DNA from: Bifidobacterium sp. WK012_4_13
GTDB taxonomy: Bacteria > Actinomycetota > Actinomycetes > Actinomycetales > Bifidobacteriaceae
Assembly (NCBI RefSeq): GCF_041080835.1
Contig: NZ_CP129683.1
Span: 2,356,001 to 2,420,000 of the forward strand
Length of the DNA stretch: 64,000 nucleotides
Direction: 5' to 3'
Every line of letters starts with the position of its first letter. The stretch's first letter is position 1. Position numbers and translations under genes: made by a program. The notes under the pieces are model-generated. The model saw only the letters and a list, made by a program, of their open reading frames with translations. It ran no database searches and was not told the DNA's origin. Below, in pieces: positions 55,517 to 64,000 of this stretch.

Positions 55517-55640
55517 CCCATGATGTGTGTTCGGCATCATGCGATTGGTTCCCGACGCTTCGCAATCAACGTAGTTCACGTCGTTTTCTTCACTCGTGCG
55601 TAGAGTAGGCAGGGTCACATCGTTCGGATTGCGAGGTCAT

Positions 55641-56174
55641 ATGTCGTTATTGAATCGGAATGAACATAAATCAACGCCCTCAACTGACCAGCCAGTGGTT
55701 GCTGTGGTGATGGGATCGTCGAGCGACTGGGAAACCATGAAGCATGCTTGCCAGATTCTCGATGATTTTCATATTCCTTACATGAAAAAAGTCATTTCTG
55801 CACATCGCACGCCTGAGCTCATGGCAGATTTCGCGCACCATGCACGAGAGAATGGGCTGAAGGTCATCATTGCGGGAGCAGGTGGCGCCGCGCACTTGCC
55901 GGGCATGGTGGCGGCTCAGACGACGCTTCCAGTGATTGGAGTTCCCGTTCAATCCCATGCATTGAGTGGTTGGGATTCGCTGCTTTCCATAGTGCAGATG
56001 CCTGGAGGCATACCGGTCGCAACGACGGCCATCGGCAATTCCGGGGCGACGAACGCGGGAATCCTGGCAGTGAGCATCCTTTCGACGAGCGACTCCACTT
56101 TGGCCGATGCGCTCGCGGCATTCCGTGAAGAGCTCAAGGAGAAGGTCGAGGAATCAAATGCCGAGCTTAAGTGA
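55641..56174 (+). CDS. purE: N5-carboxyaminoimidazole ribonucleotide mutase
   Basis: PurE rearranges N5-CAIR to CAIR in purine synthesis. The 177-residue protein has [30 protein letters not shown] and [20 protein letters not shown], all diagnostic. The last residues are a charged helix ([15 protein letters not shown]). ATG 55641 has GAGG upstream. It overlaps purK by 17 bases. Confidence 0.97.
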   Translation: MSLLNRNEHKSTPSTDQPVVAVVMGSSSDWETMKHACQILDDFHIPYMKKVISAHRTPELMADFAHHARENGLKVIIAGAGGAAHLPGMVAAQTTLPVIGVPVQSHALSGWDSLLSIVQMPGGIPVATTAIGNSGATNAGILAVSILSTSDSTLADALAAFREELKEKVEESNAELK

Positions 56175-57330
56175 AGAGACCAAGGGACGAATCACGATGC
56201 TTCAGCCTGGTGCCACGATAGGCATCGTCGGCGGAGGTCAGCTTGGTCGCATGATGGCTCTGGCCGCGAAATATCACGGATTCCGAATCGGCGTTCTCGA
56301 TCCGACACCGGACTGTCCGACGGCGCAGGTCGGTGACTTCCAGATCACCGCGGACTACGACGACAGACACGCCATACACGAGCTTGCCGAACGCAGCGAT
56401 GTGCTGACCTATGAGTTTGAGAACGTCGATGCCGATGCCCTTGACGAGGTTCGTGGCAAGACCGCCGTTCCACAAGGCACAGATCTCTTGCGCGTCACCC
56501 AGGACAGAGTCTTCGAGAAGCAGTTCATCAACGATCATGGAACGCAGACGGCACCGTGGCGCCAGGTAGACGATCTCGGTCAGTTGTCTGCTGCCATCAG
56601 GGATCTCGGATACCCCGCAGTGTTGAAGACGCGGCGTGGCGGATACGATGGGCATGGGCAGCTGGTGCTGCGCAGCGATGACGACCTTGACATAGTACGA
56701 AAGCGCGAGAAGGATACCGGCATATTCCCTCCGTCGATCCTGGAAGGATTCGTCGACTTCGCATTCGAGGCTTCGATTCTGATCTCTGGCAATGGCAAGG
56801 ATTTCGTCACCTTCCCGATCGTGCGCAACGAGCACCGTCACAACATCCTTCATCTGACCATCGCTCCGGCAATCGTCGACGAGGAGGTAGCCGAAGAGGC
56901 CGAGGCACTTGCATTCAGGCTTGCGAAGGGCTTCGAACTCGCAGGGACGCTCGCAATAGAGCTGTTCATCACGCGGGACAACAAGGTCATCGTCAACGAG
57001 CTCGCCCCACGTCCGCATAATTCCGGGCACTACACCATCGAGGCTTGCTCGATGAGCCAGTTCGACGCGCATATCCGAGGCATAGCCGGATGGCCGCTGC
57101 CCAAGCCGGAACTGCTCAGCCCAGCGGTCATGGCCAACGTCCTCGGTCAGCATGTCGCTCCCACCAGGGCACTGATAGGAGCGCACCCGGAATGGAATCT
57201 GCACGATTATGGCAAGGCAGAGGTGAAGCAGAATCGCAAGATGGGTCATATCACCGTGCTTGCTGAAGACACGGATGCCGCGGTCGAGGAACTGGAAGCC
57301 ACAGGATGCTGGTCAGATCTTGAGGATTGA
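56158..57330 (+). CDS. purK: N5-carboxyaminoimidazole ribonucleotide synthase
   Basis: PurK uses ATP and bicarbonate to carboxylate AIR, feeding PurE. The 390-residue ATP-grasp enzyme has the N-terminal motif [30 protein letters not shown] and the metal-binding [21 protein letters not shown] 56158 follows GAGGA by 6 bases and overlaps purE. ATG 56197 (MLQPGATIG) is nearly as good and would give 377 residues. Confidence 0.96.
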   Translation: MPSLSEETKGRITMLQPGATIGIVGGGQLGRMMALAAKYHGFRIGVLDPTPDCPTAQVGDFQITADYDDRHAIHELAERSDVLTYEFENVDADALDEVRGKTAVPQGTDLLRVTQDRVFEKQFINDHGTQTAPWRQVDDLGQLSAAIRDLGYPAVLKTRRGGYDGHGQLVLRSDDDLDIVRKREKDTGIFPPSILEGFVDFAFEASILISGNGKDFVTFPIVRNEHRHNILHLTIAPAIVDEEVAEEAEALAFRLAKGFELAGTLAIELFITRDNKVIVNELAPRPHNSGHYTIEACSMSQFDAHIRGIAGWPLPKPELLSPAVMANVLGQHVAPTRALIGAHPEWNLHDYGKAEVKQNRKMGHITVLAEDTDAAVEELEATGCWSDLED

Positions 57331-57337
57331 AGCCTTA

Positions 57338-57370
57338 TGATCGCAGGCGCATGGGGCACGCCTGCGATCA
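57338..57370 (+). terminator. Hairpin after purK
   Basis: A 12-bp perfect stem TGATCGCAGGCG/CGCCTGCGATCA with a 9-base loop begins 8 bases after the purK stop. There is no U tract. Confidence 0.65.
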
Positions 57371-57445
57371 GCTTCAGGCGAGTCGATTGATTCCTGATGC
57401 GTGTCTGCGATACATTGGAACGGAAGGCAGAGCATAAGGAGCGAT

Positions 57446-57841
57446 ATGACCGAGCATGTAATACGGCAGACGAAGCAGAAGGATGCAGTTCGAAAAGCTC
57501 TCCGCGCCTCAGGCGACTTCGTGACCGCCCAGGAATTGCATCGTCAGCTTGAGGATGATGGTTCGACGATCGGTCTGGCAACGGTCTATCGGCAATTGAA
57601 CCTGCTGGCAGAGGTCGGGCAGGCGGACACGATTCAGCTCAATGGCTCTCAGATGTTCAGAATGTGCGAGGATACGAGCCATCATCATCATCTGGTATGC
57701 ACGCACTGTGGCAAGACGGTTGAAATCGAGCCGCCCGATGAGACGTGGCTGAGAAAGACCGCTGCCGCGCACGGTTTCACGGTGAGCTCCCATACTTTGG
57801 AACTGTTCGGACTCTGCGAAGACTGTCAACAGGGTCAATAG
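57446..57841 (+). CDS. Fur-family metal-responsive regulator
   Basis: This 131-residue repressor has a winged helix (DFVTAQELHRQLEDDGSTIG, then LATVYRQLNLLAEVG). Metal ligands are in SHHHHLVCTHCGKTVEIE and the C-terminal LCEDCQQG, whose two CxxC pairs form a structural zinc site. Its short size and Cys content resemble zinc-uptake (Zur) types, but Fur versus Zur cannot be decided. ATG 57446 follows AAGGAG. Confidence 0.93.
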   Translation: MTEHVIRQTKQKDAVRKALRASGDFVTAQELHRQLEDDGSTIGLATVYRQLNLLAEVGQADTIQLNGSQMFRMCEDTSHHHHLVCTHCGKTVEIEPPDETWLRKTAAAHGFTVSSHTLELFGLCEDCQQGQ

Positions 57842-57852
57842 CGGGTCCTGGA

Positions 57853-57982
57853 AAATCGAGATTGCGAGTTTTGCGGCAATTTCAAAGTATCAACCGCTGA
57901 AATCGGCTTTCTGCCCATGGCACTTCAACGGTTTTGCACCTCGTATACTTTGAAATTGCCGCAAAACTCGCAATCTCGATTT
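57853..57982. repeat. Long intergenic palindrome H (variant stem)
   Basis: The arms are 38 bp and perfectly complementary (57853-57890 and 57945-57982), with a 54-base loop. The stem sequence (GCGAGTTTTGCGGCAATTTC) differs widely from B-G. The flanking core (CAAAGTATCAACCG, AAATCGGCTT, AACGGTTTTGCAC) matches D-F. It lies between the convergent fur-like and mprF-like genes. Confidence 0.92.
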
Positions 57983-58017
57983 AAAAGCCTCATGAACAGG
58001 GCAATATCTTCGAATTT

Positions 58018-60774
58018 TCAGTGATTCAGCATGTTTCGAATCTGGCTTGGCTTCAGATCTGGCAGATATGCCTCCAGAACCGCCAGCCCCATCGGCAGCA
58101 GCCTCGAGACATCCGGATAGCAGATGTAGACAGGCTCTTCATGAGGTTGGAATCGCTTCTTGAACTGGAACAGTGAGTTAAAGCCATATGACGGTTCCAT
58201 GATGTCGGCAACGATCTGCAAGGCATGATGCAAGGCGGCTGAATCTTCCCCGTCATCGACCGGAGATCCCGCCAGCGGAGCCGCGGAAAGACTCATGAAT
58301 TCCGCAGTGCCACCCTCTTTCAGGCGTTGGGCCATGCGTGCGATGAGGAATTCCATTATTCCATTCGGACTGTCGATGCGATGACGCATGAAGTCAAGCG
58401 TCCAACCGACGATCTGGCCGTTCCTCCATGTGGGCAGCCAGCTTGTCACACCCTGCACCACGTTATCGGCATCGATCGCATACAGCATCATCACGCGAGG
58501 GTCACGAAGCTCATCGATGCCGCCAAGCGTGAATTTCATCTCAGGCAGCGATTTCAGGTTCGCCCACTGCTCGGAGATGTCGACGATCTGCGACTGAATT
58601 TCGCGCGGACTGCCGCTGAAGTCAGCATAGACATCACGGATTCCTTCGCGGTTGGCCTTGTTGATGGCGGTTCGTATCGCCTGCCACTTCTTTCCCTTGG
58701 TCTGCCACAGACGAGGATCGACCACCATCTCGCTGCCGACCTGAATCGAAGACCATCCCTGGTCCAGAAGAGCCTGCCGCGTGGCATCGTGCACACTGTA
58801 GAACACGGGTGAGAGCGAGTGCTCATAGCAGAAGTGGGTGAATCCCTGAAGATCGTCGAGGTACTCACCGGGATCTCCGAATGGCCCCGTCGTCGTGAGT
58901 GCTATTCCGTGGGAGACGCGGTATGCGACGGAAGAGCGGCCCGTGGGGGAGAACCAGTACCTGTTGCCCTCCCATGTGGTCATGAATGACATGGACTCTC
59001 CGCCAAGTTCCACAAGAGAGCCTGCGAGCTTTCGCTCGCCTGCATTCTCCGCAACCGAGGTTCGCATCCATCTGGAGACCACGACTATCAGCACCAGCCA
59101 GAAGATTATTCCAATGCATTGCCGGACGAGTTCAGCCGCGAAGGTGGTCGTCCGCAGCACTGCCTGCGAGGTGTTGAGGAATCCCATCGGGATGAATGTC
59201 TGTGGCAGTTGTGAAAGCAGTGAGGACCAGTGGGCGTGAGGAAGGAATGAGGTCGGGTTGAGCAGACCGAAGCCCAGATAGAATGCGCTCAGTGCAAGAG
59301 CGGTGGCTATGATCGCAGACAGTCCTCTCCACAGCGCGCCGCGTTCGGTCGGAACGTTGAACAGCCGAATGTTATGCCGAATGACGATGGCGAAGGCAAG
59401 CGGCGGGAGCACTGTCATGAGCATCGAGGGAAGCAGTCCATGCCGGTATGCCTGGAATGCCACCATGTCGTTCTGGACGCTGGACAGAAGATAATAGAGG
59501 AACGAGAAGAGCACGATTCCGGAATTGACGATGATCGCAGACCATGCCGCCACGCGCCGTCCCCTATACATGCCCCAGCTGATGATGAGCAGCACGATCG
59601 TCGGGAGTATGGCGCGTATGATGCTTCCCGAAGTCGAAATGTGATAGAGATTGAATTCCTGGTAGCAGCTGCTTTTCGACGCCGTTCTCAGACAGGCCAT
59701 GAGTCGGGCGTCGTTGATGGTTCCGGGGCCGGTGAGCAGACCAAGGGCGCTCAAGGCGCCCCTGTGGGCATGGGATACGGTTGCCACGATCGGTCCGAGG
59801 GACAATACGACGGATATCGAAGAAAGTAGACTCCGGCGTTCATGGGCGCTGCTCGAAGCCCAGTGCTCTCTGCTGTCTTGCGGGCCATGCCATACGTAGC
59901 CGATGAATTGCCCGACCAATGCAGCCACGAGAAGGCAGTAATCCCCAGGGTCACCGGTATATAGCAGAGCGATGAGAACTGCCATGTAGCCAATCAGCCG
60001 TATTCTTCTTCTCCAGATGAAGCTGCTGAAGGCGCTTGCCGCCATCAAGGCCCCGAATATCATCACCAAGGGGCTCATCGTCATCCGTGCGTGGGATGCG
60101 TTCTGCCACATGCCACCAAGCCAGTTGATGAACAGGCAGAGGAACAGCCCGATGACTGCGCCTGACATTCCCGAAATCAGGCATGCCAGGAGCGTCCGTC
60201 TGCGACCAAGCCTTGGTTCCGCAATCGCAAGAATGGTGAAGATGATGATGACATCCATTATTAGGCGATATGTGCTTGTGGAAATGAACAGCGTTGCGAT
60301 GAGTCCGATCATCTGCAGCGTGACGCTCGGCGGCTGTGGGGAGACGGCACCATTGGCGATGTGCCCGCCCGTCATGAGGAGCTGATCGTATGTCGTGGAA
60401 AAATACAGACTGTCTTGCGGAATTCGGAAAAGCACGCGCCAGAGCAGAAAGACGATGTTGATCACGGCGACGCTTCCGGATACCCACACCGCGAGCTGAC
60501 GCTTGAGCAGCCAGCTGCGTGCATCCTGAACCAATCCTGTCCATCCGTTGCCGGACTGTGACCGCTGATCCTCGTATCGGGCTTTCCCTGGGTCCGTGCT
60601 CCTCTGGGCGTTCGCAGCGCTTGATGCGGCCCCTGAACTCTCCGCCTGCTCGCGATGCTGCGCCGCATCGGCGCCTTCATCATGCTCAGATACGGAATCA
60701 GGCATATGCCTTTCAGATTCTGCCATATGTGTTGGTGCTTCCCTTGCTCTCTGTGGATGCGGATGCCGGACCAT
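58018..60774 (-). CDS. MprF-like membrane protein with DUF2156 (aminoacyl-phosphatidylglycerol synthase-like)
   Basis: This 918-residue protein has a polar N-terminus and a first block of about six membrane segments that resembles a rhomboid-like domain. More membrane segments follow, then a cytoplasmic DUF2156/MprF-type C-terminal domain of about 300 residues. The domain starts near SFMTTWEGNRYWFSPTGRSS and includes KGKKWQAIRTAINKANREG and DFMRHRIDSPNGIMEFLIAR. Family members transfer an amino acid from tRNA to phosphatidylglycerol, altering surface charge. ATG 60774 (GAAGG 8 bases upstream) is chosen over TTG 60834. It lies downstream of an esterase gene on the same strand, and the pair may add and remove aminoacyl groups. 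Confidence 0.82.
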   Translation of the reverse strand: MVRHPHPQRAREAPTHMAESERHMPDSVSEHDEGADAAQHREQAESSGAASSAANAQRSTDPGKARYEDQRSQSGNGWTGLVQDARSWLLKRQLAVWVSGSVAVINIVFLLWRVLFRIPQDSLYFSTTYDQLLMTGGHIANGAVSPQPPSVTLQMIGLIATLFISTSTYRLIMDVIIIFTILAIAEPRLGRRRTLLACLISGMSGAVIGLFLCLFINWLGGMWQNASHARMTMSPLVMIFGALMAASAFSSFIWRRRIRLIGYMAVLIALLYTGDPGDYCLLVAALVGQFIGYVWHGPQDSREHWASSSAHERRSLLSSISVVLSLGPIVATVSHAHRGALSALGLLTGPGTINDARLMACLRTASKSSCYQEFNLYHISTSGSIIRAILPTIVLLIISWGMYRGRRVAAWSAIIVNSGIVLFSFLYYLLSSVQNDMVAFQAYRHGLLPSMLMTVLPPLAFAIVIRHNIRLFNVPTERGALWRGLSAIIATALALSAFYLGFGLLNPTSFLPHAHWSSLLSQLPQTFIPMGFLNTSQAVLRTTTFAAELVRQCIGIIFWLVLIVVVSRWMRTSVAENAGERKLAGSLVELGGESMSFMTTWEGNRYWFSPTGRSSVAYRVSHGIALTTTGPFGDPGEYLDDLQGFTHFCYEHSLSPVFYSVHDATRQALLDQGWSSIQVGSEMVVDPRLWQTKGKKWQAIRTAINKANREGIRDVYADFSGSPREIQSQIVDISEQWANLKSLPEMKFTLGGIDELRDPRVMMLYAIDADNVVQGVTSWLPTWRNGQIVGWTLDFMRHRIDSPNGIMEFLIARMAQRLKEGGTAEFMSLSAAPLAGSPVDDGEDSAALHHALQIVADIMEPSYGFNSLFQFKKRFQPHEEPVYICYPDVSRLLPMGLAVLEAYLPDLKPSQIRNMLNH

Positions 60775-60821
60775 ACGAACAGCCTTCGTCCAGAATTCCC
60801 TGTTCCACCCCTTGTGATCTA

Positions 60822-60889
60822 GACTTTCATGCAAGCTTGACTTTCATGCAAGCCTGACTTTCATGCAAGCCTGACTTTCATCCAAGCTT
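60822..60889. repeat. Four 17-bp tandem repeats at the esterase/mprF-like boundary
   Basis: GACTTTCATGCAAGCTT and three near-identical units run head to tail (60822, 60839, 60856, 60873). The stop codon of the esterase gene lies in the last unit. On the minus strand each unit offers a stop in the esterase frame, so changes in copy number would leave that protein almost unchanged. Confidence 0.93.
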
Positions 60890-62266
60890 GACTTCCTCAA
60901 GATTCGAATACTCGCTGACCGGTCTGCTGTCGGATCCGAGACCCATCTGCGCGCACAACCAATAGATTCCCGGGACTAGCGCGCTTTTCACGGTATGCCA
61001 GTCATGACCGCTTCCCTTGGTGATGATGGCCTGAACCTTCATGCCTGCCTTTTTGGCCGCAGCTCCGATGACCTTGATGTTCTCGACCGATTCTGAATCC
61101 TGATCTCCGGCAGCGCTGAACATCGTCTGCGTCGAAGGCGAATGCTGCGCTATCGCATTCACGGGGATCTGTGCCTCGTAGGCTTTTCGATCGCCGTTGA
61201 AGAAGCGTCTTATCATGCTCTTCTCACTCCCGTCGGTCGGTTTCATCTCGCCATCGACGGGGAACATGTGCCCATATATCTTCGGATTTCGAGGGCCAAG
61301 CTGCGTGGTGCAGGTTCCGCCCTGTGAAAATCCACCAATGGTCCAGTACTTGGCCGAGGTCTCGACTGGAAGCGTGGACTTTATCCAATCGGTCACATCC
61401 TTGGTGATGAATGTGGCCGCATTGCCATACACTGTTGAATCCACGCATAAGGTATTATGCAATGCCGAGCCGTTCTGATCCGGAGACACGACGATTGGTG
61501 CAAGACCGTCATGTGCCTGCGCATATTCGTTCATGACACGCGAGATGCCGCTTGCCGTGAACATTCGGTCGGGGCTTCCTGGCTGGCCACCGAGCATGAT
61601 CATTACCGGAAGCCTCGGGGGAGTGCTCGAAAGCGCCGCTGGAGGCAGATAGATATCGGCCTCGCGTGCATCGAAGTGGGAGATCGTTGCGGGAATCGCA
61701 TACGATCTCTCGATGCCGTGCTGTGGATGTGCAGGAGCCTTCCCCTCCGCGGCAAGTGTCTTCCATTGGGCCATGCTCATGTCTGCGTTGTGAATCGTGG
61801 AGGGTTTCAGCTCAGCATAGGTCGGTACTCCGAGCACGCTGCCGACGATGGTGTATTCGCCATAGGCCGCATTCACGCGAATCGCAGTGTTGAGAATCGC
61901 GATTGGAATCATGATGCAGGCGAGCGTTCGTCTCCAGTTCCGGGAGAGCACGCAGCAGGAGATGGACAGCGCAACGATTCCAAAGCCAATGGCGACATTG
62001 CGGATCACATCAAAGCCAAGACTCACGCCGAACAGCACATATACGTCCGAAACGAGCCACGTCGCTGTCCAACCTATAGCCGCGCTGGCAAGGGTGACGA
62101 CCAATTCCAAGAGCAGACGCCTGGCATTCCCCAGCCGACCCTTGCGGTTGGAAAAGTCAATTATCTGGCTTATGACGAGAATCGCGAATCCAATGATGCT
62201 CACCCATAGAACGGTGCTTGGAAACCAGCCGCTGAGCAGCCTGATCTTCGCTATTTCCTCCAGCAT
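60878..62266 (-). CDS. Membrane-anchored alpha/beta hydrolase (esterase)
   Basis: This 462-residue protein has four N-terminal membrane segments followed by an esterase domain facing outside. The nucleophile Ser is in TIGGFSQGGTCTTQL; the catalytic His is probably in KGSGHDWHTVKSAL. The fold resembles esterase D and mycolyltransferase-type hydrolases. Hydrolases next to aminoacyl-phosphatidylglycerol synthases remove the lipid-linked amino acid in some actinobacteria and enterococci, so that role is a reasonable inference here. The stop lies in a 17-bp tandem repeat shared with the downstream leader. Confidence 0.82.
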   Translation of the reverse strand: MLEEIAKIRLLSGWFPSTVLWVSIIGFAILVISQIIDFSNRKGRLGNARRLLLELVVTLASAAIGWTATWLVSDVYVLFGVSLGFDVIRNVAIGFGIVALSISCCVLSRNWRRTLACIMIPIAILNTAIRVNAAYGEYTIVGSVLGVPTYAELKPSTIHNADMSMAQWKTLAAEGKAPAHPQHGIERSYAIPATISHFDAREADIYLPPAALSSTPPRLPVMIMLGGQPGSPDRMFTASGISRVMNEYAQAHDGLAPIVVSPDQNGSALHNTLCVDSTVYGNAATFITKDVTDWIKSTLPVETSAKYWTIGGFSQGGTCTTQLGPRNPKIYGHMFPVDGEMKPTDGSEKSMIRRFFNGDRKAYEAQIPVNAIAQHSPSTQTMFSAAGDQDSESVENIKVIGAAAKKAGMKVQAIITKGSGHDWHTVKSALVPGIYWLCAQMGLGSDSRPVSEYSNLEEVKLG

Positions 62267-62437
62267 TGCACCCCATCTCCCTTGGGCAGACTGAATCTAT
62301 CCACATCACGAGGATAGTGCGCTGGATATGGAATCGATCGAATATGTGAAAGCGAAGGCTGTAAATCTAGCATTTCCTTCACATTCATGGCGTCCTTTAA
62401 GATTTATTGTCGTGGTTGCTTGAAAGAATTGGCGCTT

Positions 62438-64000
62438 ATGCCTAAGTTTTTTGAATGGGGACATGCTCATAGAGACGCACAAGTGAAAAAGGATCAGGAC
62501 GCGCCGGCACAGGAGACGTCAAAGGAGACCGTGAATGAGAAGGCGAAGGAGACCGATGCCCGAAGAGTGAGGATTTCCCTCGGCGCATCGCGATTCTCGA
62601 ACTGGACATATGCGATTCTGTTTCTGATCGTAGATATCGTCGGCGTTGCGATTCTCCAGTGGGCTGTCACGATTTCAAGCTCAAGGGTTGCGCTTTCCAG
62701 CCCACTCATAGGGCTGTGGGGCTTCATATCGACGATGTGGACCGATCGCAGATTCGTCTTCATCCTGAATCTGATCGTTCTTGGCCTTGTCTATGGCATC
62801 ATTCTGTTCATAACCAACAGGTTCTGGGTGGCGTCGCCGATCTTCATCATCGGGTGCACGGTTGTGGGCATTATCGAGCATATGAAGGTGATCTCCCGAT
62901 ACGAGACCGTGCTTCCCTCGGATATGGACTTTCTTCATTCCGATGCAGGAACGGTCGCGACCTTCCTTCCTGCCGGATCTCAATGGACCATCCTATGGGC
63001 GGTCGTTGCCCTGCTGGTCCTTGTCGGACTGTGCATCTTCATCAACCATATGGATTTGCGACGTGGACGCGTCCTCACTGTGAAGAGCAGAGCCCTGAAT
63101 GCGACCGGACGGATCGCCGGCATCCTTGTGTCCGGACTGATCCTCACGCTTTTCTCGATTGCGGTCGGCACTGTCGGAACATGGGCAAATACGACGGCGA
63201 AGTTCATGGGAGACATCCCCTCGATGTGGGATTCCGTCTATGACGCTCAGCGCAACGGTACGCTGATAGCCTTCCTGCGTCAGCTGAATCCCAAGGTGAT
63301 GGACGAGCCAAGCGGATATAGCGAAGCCACGATGAAGCGCATCGCCAAGCGATACGAGGCAGAGGCGAACTCCATCAATGCGAGCAGGAAGAACTATGAG
63401 AACGACAGTTCGGTCATCTATATACTGTCTGAGTCATTCTCCGACCCCACCCGCGTTCCCGGATTGAGCATCAATCAGGATCCGATGCCAAAGATCAGAG
63501 CCATCAAGCAGAAGACGACCAGTGGCCTGATGCTCTCAAGCGGCTATGGCGGAGGCACCGCAAACCTTGAATTCCAGGCACTGACTGGCCTGAGCATGGC
63601 AAACTTCGATTCCTCACTCACAAGCCCATATCAGCAGCTGATTCCCTCACTGTCCTGGACTCCCTCGGTGAACCAGAGTTGGAGCTCCAAGAATGCAGTC
63701 GCCTTCCACCCGTATGAGTCCTCCATGTATTCTCGTTCCACCGTGTACAAGAAGTTCGGCTTTTCGAACTTCTACACCCTTGAGAAGCCCGATGTCATCA
63801 AGTACCAGAACAAGCTGGACAACAGCCCATATGTGAGTGACGAGTCGGCGTACAAGAGCGCTTTGGAGGAGATGCAGTCGACGAAGAGCAATCAGTTCGT
63901 GCAGATCGTGACCATGCAGAATCACATGCCATACAACAACTGGTATGCCAACAATCAGTTCCAGGTTTCGGCATCCTCGGGCTCGGCCGCCCTGGGCAGC
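62438..64000 (+). CDS. LTA synthase-family sulfatase-domain protein, 3' end beyond window
   Basis: The first 521 codons are present and the frame is still open at the window edge. A charged cytoplasmic N-terminus (about 60 residues) is followed by five membrane segments. An extracellular alkaline-phosphatase-like domain then starts near SVIYILSESFSD (metal-ligand Glu). The catalytic nucleophile Thr, about residue 374, is in GYGGGTANLEFQALTGLSM. Such enzymes polymerise glycerol-phosphate from phosphatidylglycerol into lipoteichoic acid. It is divergent from the esterase/MprF-like pair, which also acts on phosphatidylglycerol. The ribosome site is weak (GAAAGAA). Confidence 0.88.
   Translation, partial: MPKFFEWGHAHRDAQVKKDQDAPAQETSKETVNEKAKETDARRVRISLGASRFSNWTYAILFLIVDIVGVAILQWAVTISSSRVALSSPLIGLWGFISTMWTDRRFVFILNLIVLGLVYGIILFITNRFWVASPIFIIGCTVVGIIEHMKVISRYETVLPSDMDFLHSDAGTVATFLPAGSQWTILWAVVALLVLVGLCIFINHMDLRRGRVLTVKSRALNATGRIAGILVSGLILTLFSIAVGTVGTWANTTAKFMGDIPSMWDSVYDAQRNGTLIAFLRQLNPKVMDEPSGYSEATMKRIAKRYEAEANSINASRKNYENDSSVIYILSESFSDPTRVPGLSINQDPMPKIRAIKQKTTSGLMLSSGYGGGTANLEFQALTGLSMANFDSSLTSPYQQLIPSLSWTPSVNQSWSSKNAVAFHPYESSMYSRSTVYKKFGFSNFYTLEKPDVIKYQNKLDNSPYVSDESAYKSALEEMQSTKSNQFVQIVTMQNHMPYNNWYANNQFQVSASSGSAALGS

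Overview
This window is chromosomal DNA of a high-GC Gram-positive bacterium, almost certainly a Bifidobacteriaceae member and most likely Bifidobacterium. The grounds are moderately high GC, a LacI-controlled galactoside operon with a GH42 beta-galactosidase and no dedicated ATPase, LuxS, type III pantothenate kinase, paired sulfur-amino-acid genes, and an LTA-synthase/MprF-like envelope block. The species cannot be fixed from the sequence alone. No rRNA, phage, IS transposase or CRISPR array was seen. One tRNA (Arg, anticodon TCT) is present.

Layout. 1-2445: partial ABC ATPase, divergent from a histidine kinase/response regulator pair. 2534-5351: glmS and an RluA-type pseudouridine synthase. 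5302-12345: galactoside locus (LacI, two permeases, GH42, lipoprotein binding protein). 12533-18960: coaX, then a five-gene oligopeptide ABC operon. 19439-28760: core genes (cysK, metB, recQ, luxS, GNAT, alr, ohr-like, dgt). 29270-41591: accessory region with a 2246-residue BspA/DUF285 surface protein behind a G11 tract, a decayed copy of its C-terminal domain, repeat arrays, a small AT-rich gene pair, TetR/HXXEE, a VOC protein, a toxin remnant and an intact DinJ-YafQ module. 41729-50499: a sugar-acid (idonate/gluconate) catabolic regulon. 50955-57841: dnaG, tRNA-Arg, a polytopic glycosyltransferase-like protein, purE-purK, a Fur-family regulator. 58018-64000: envelope genes (MprF-like synthase, esterase, partial LTA synthase).

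How genes work together. The idonate cluster is enzymatically complete: an uptake carrier, IdnD and IdnO (idonate to 5-ketogluconate to gluconate), GntK, and Gnd, giving ribulose-5-phosphate. An IclR regulator lies inside it, and near-identical palindromes sit in both main promoters. The galactoside operon has matching LacI-type operators before the permeases and before the binding protein.

Most unusual signals. (1) Eight dispersed intergenic palindromes of about 110-127 bp (A-H) share a core layout. Their long stems differ in sequence but stay complementary, which implies selection on the folded structure. (2) A G11 tract lies in the leader of the giant surface protein, with upstream reading frames that one-base changes would fuse to it. 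(3) Several short tandem arrays (14, 15, 17, 18 and 23 bp) occur at gene boundaries.
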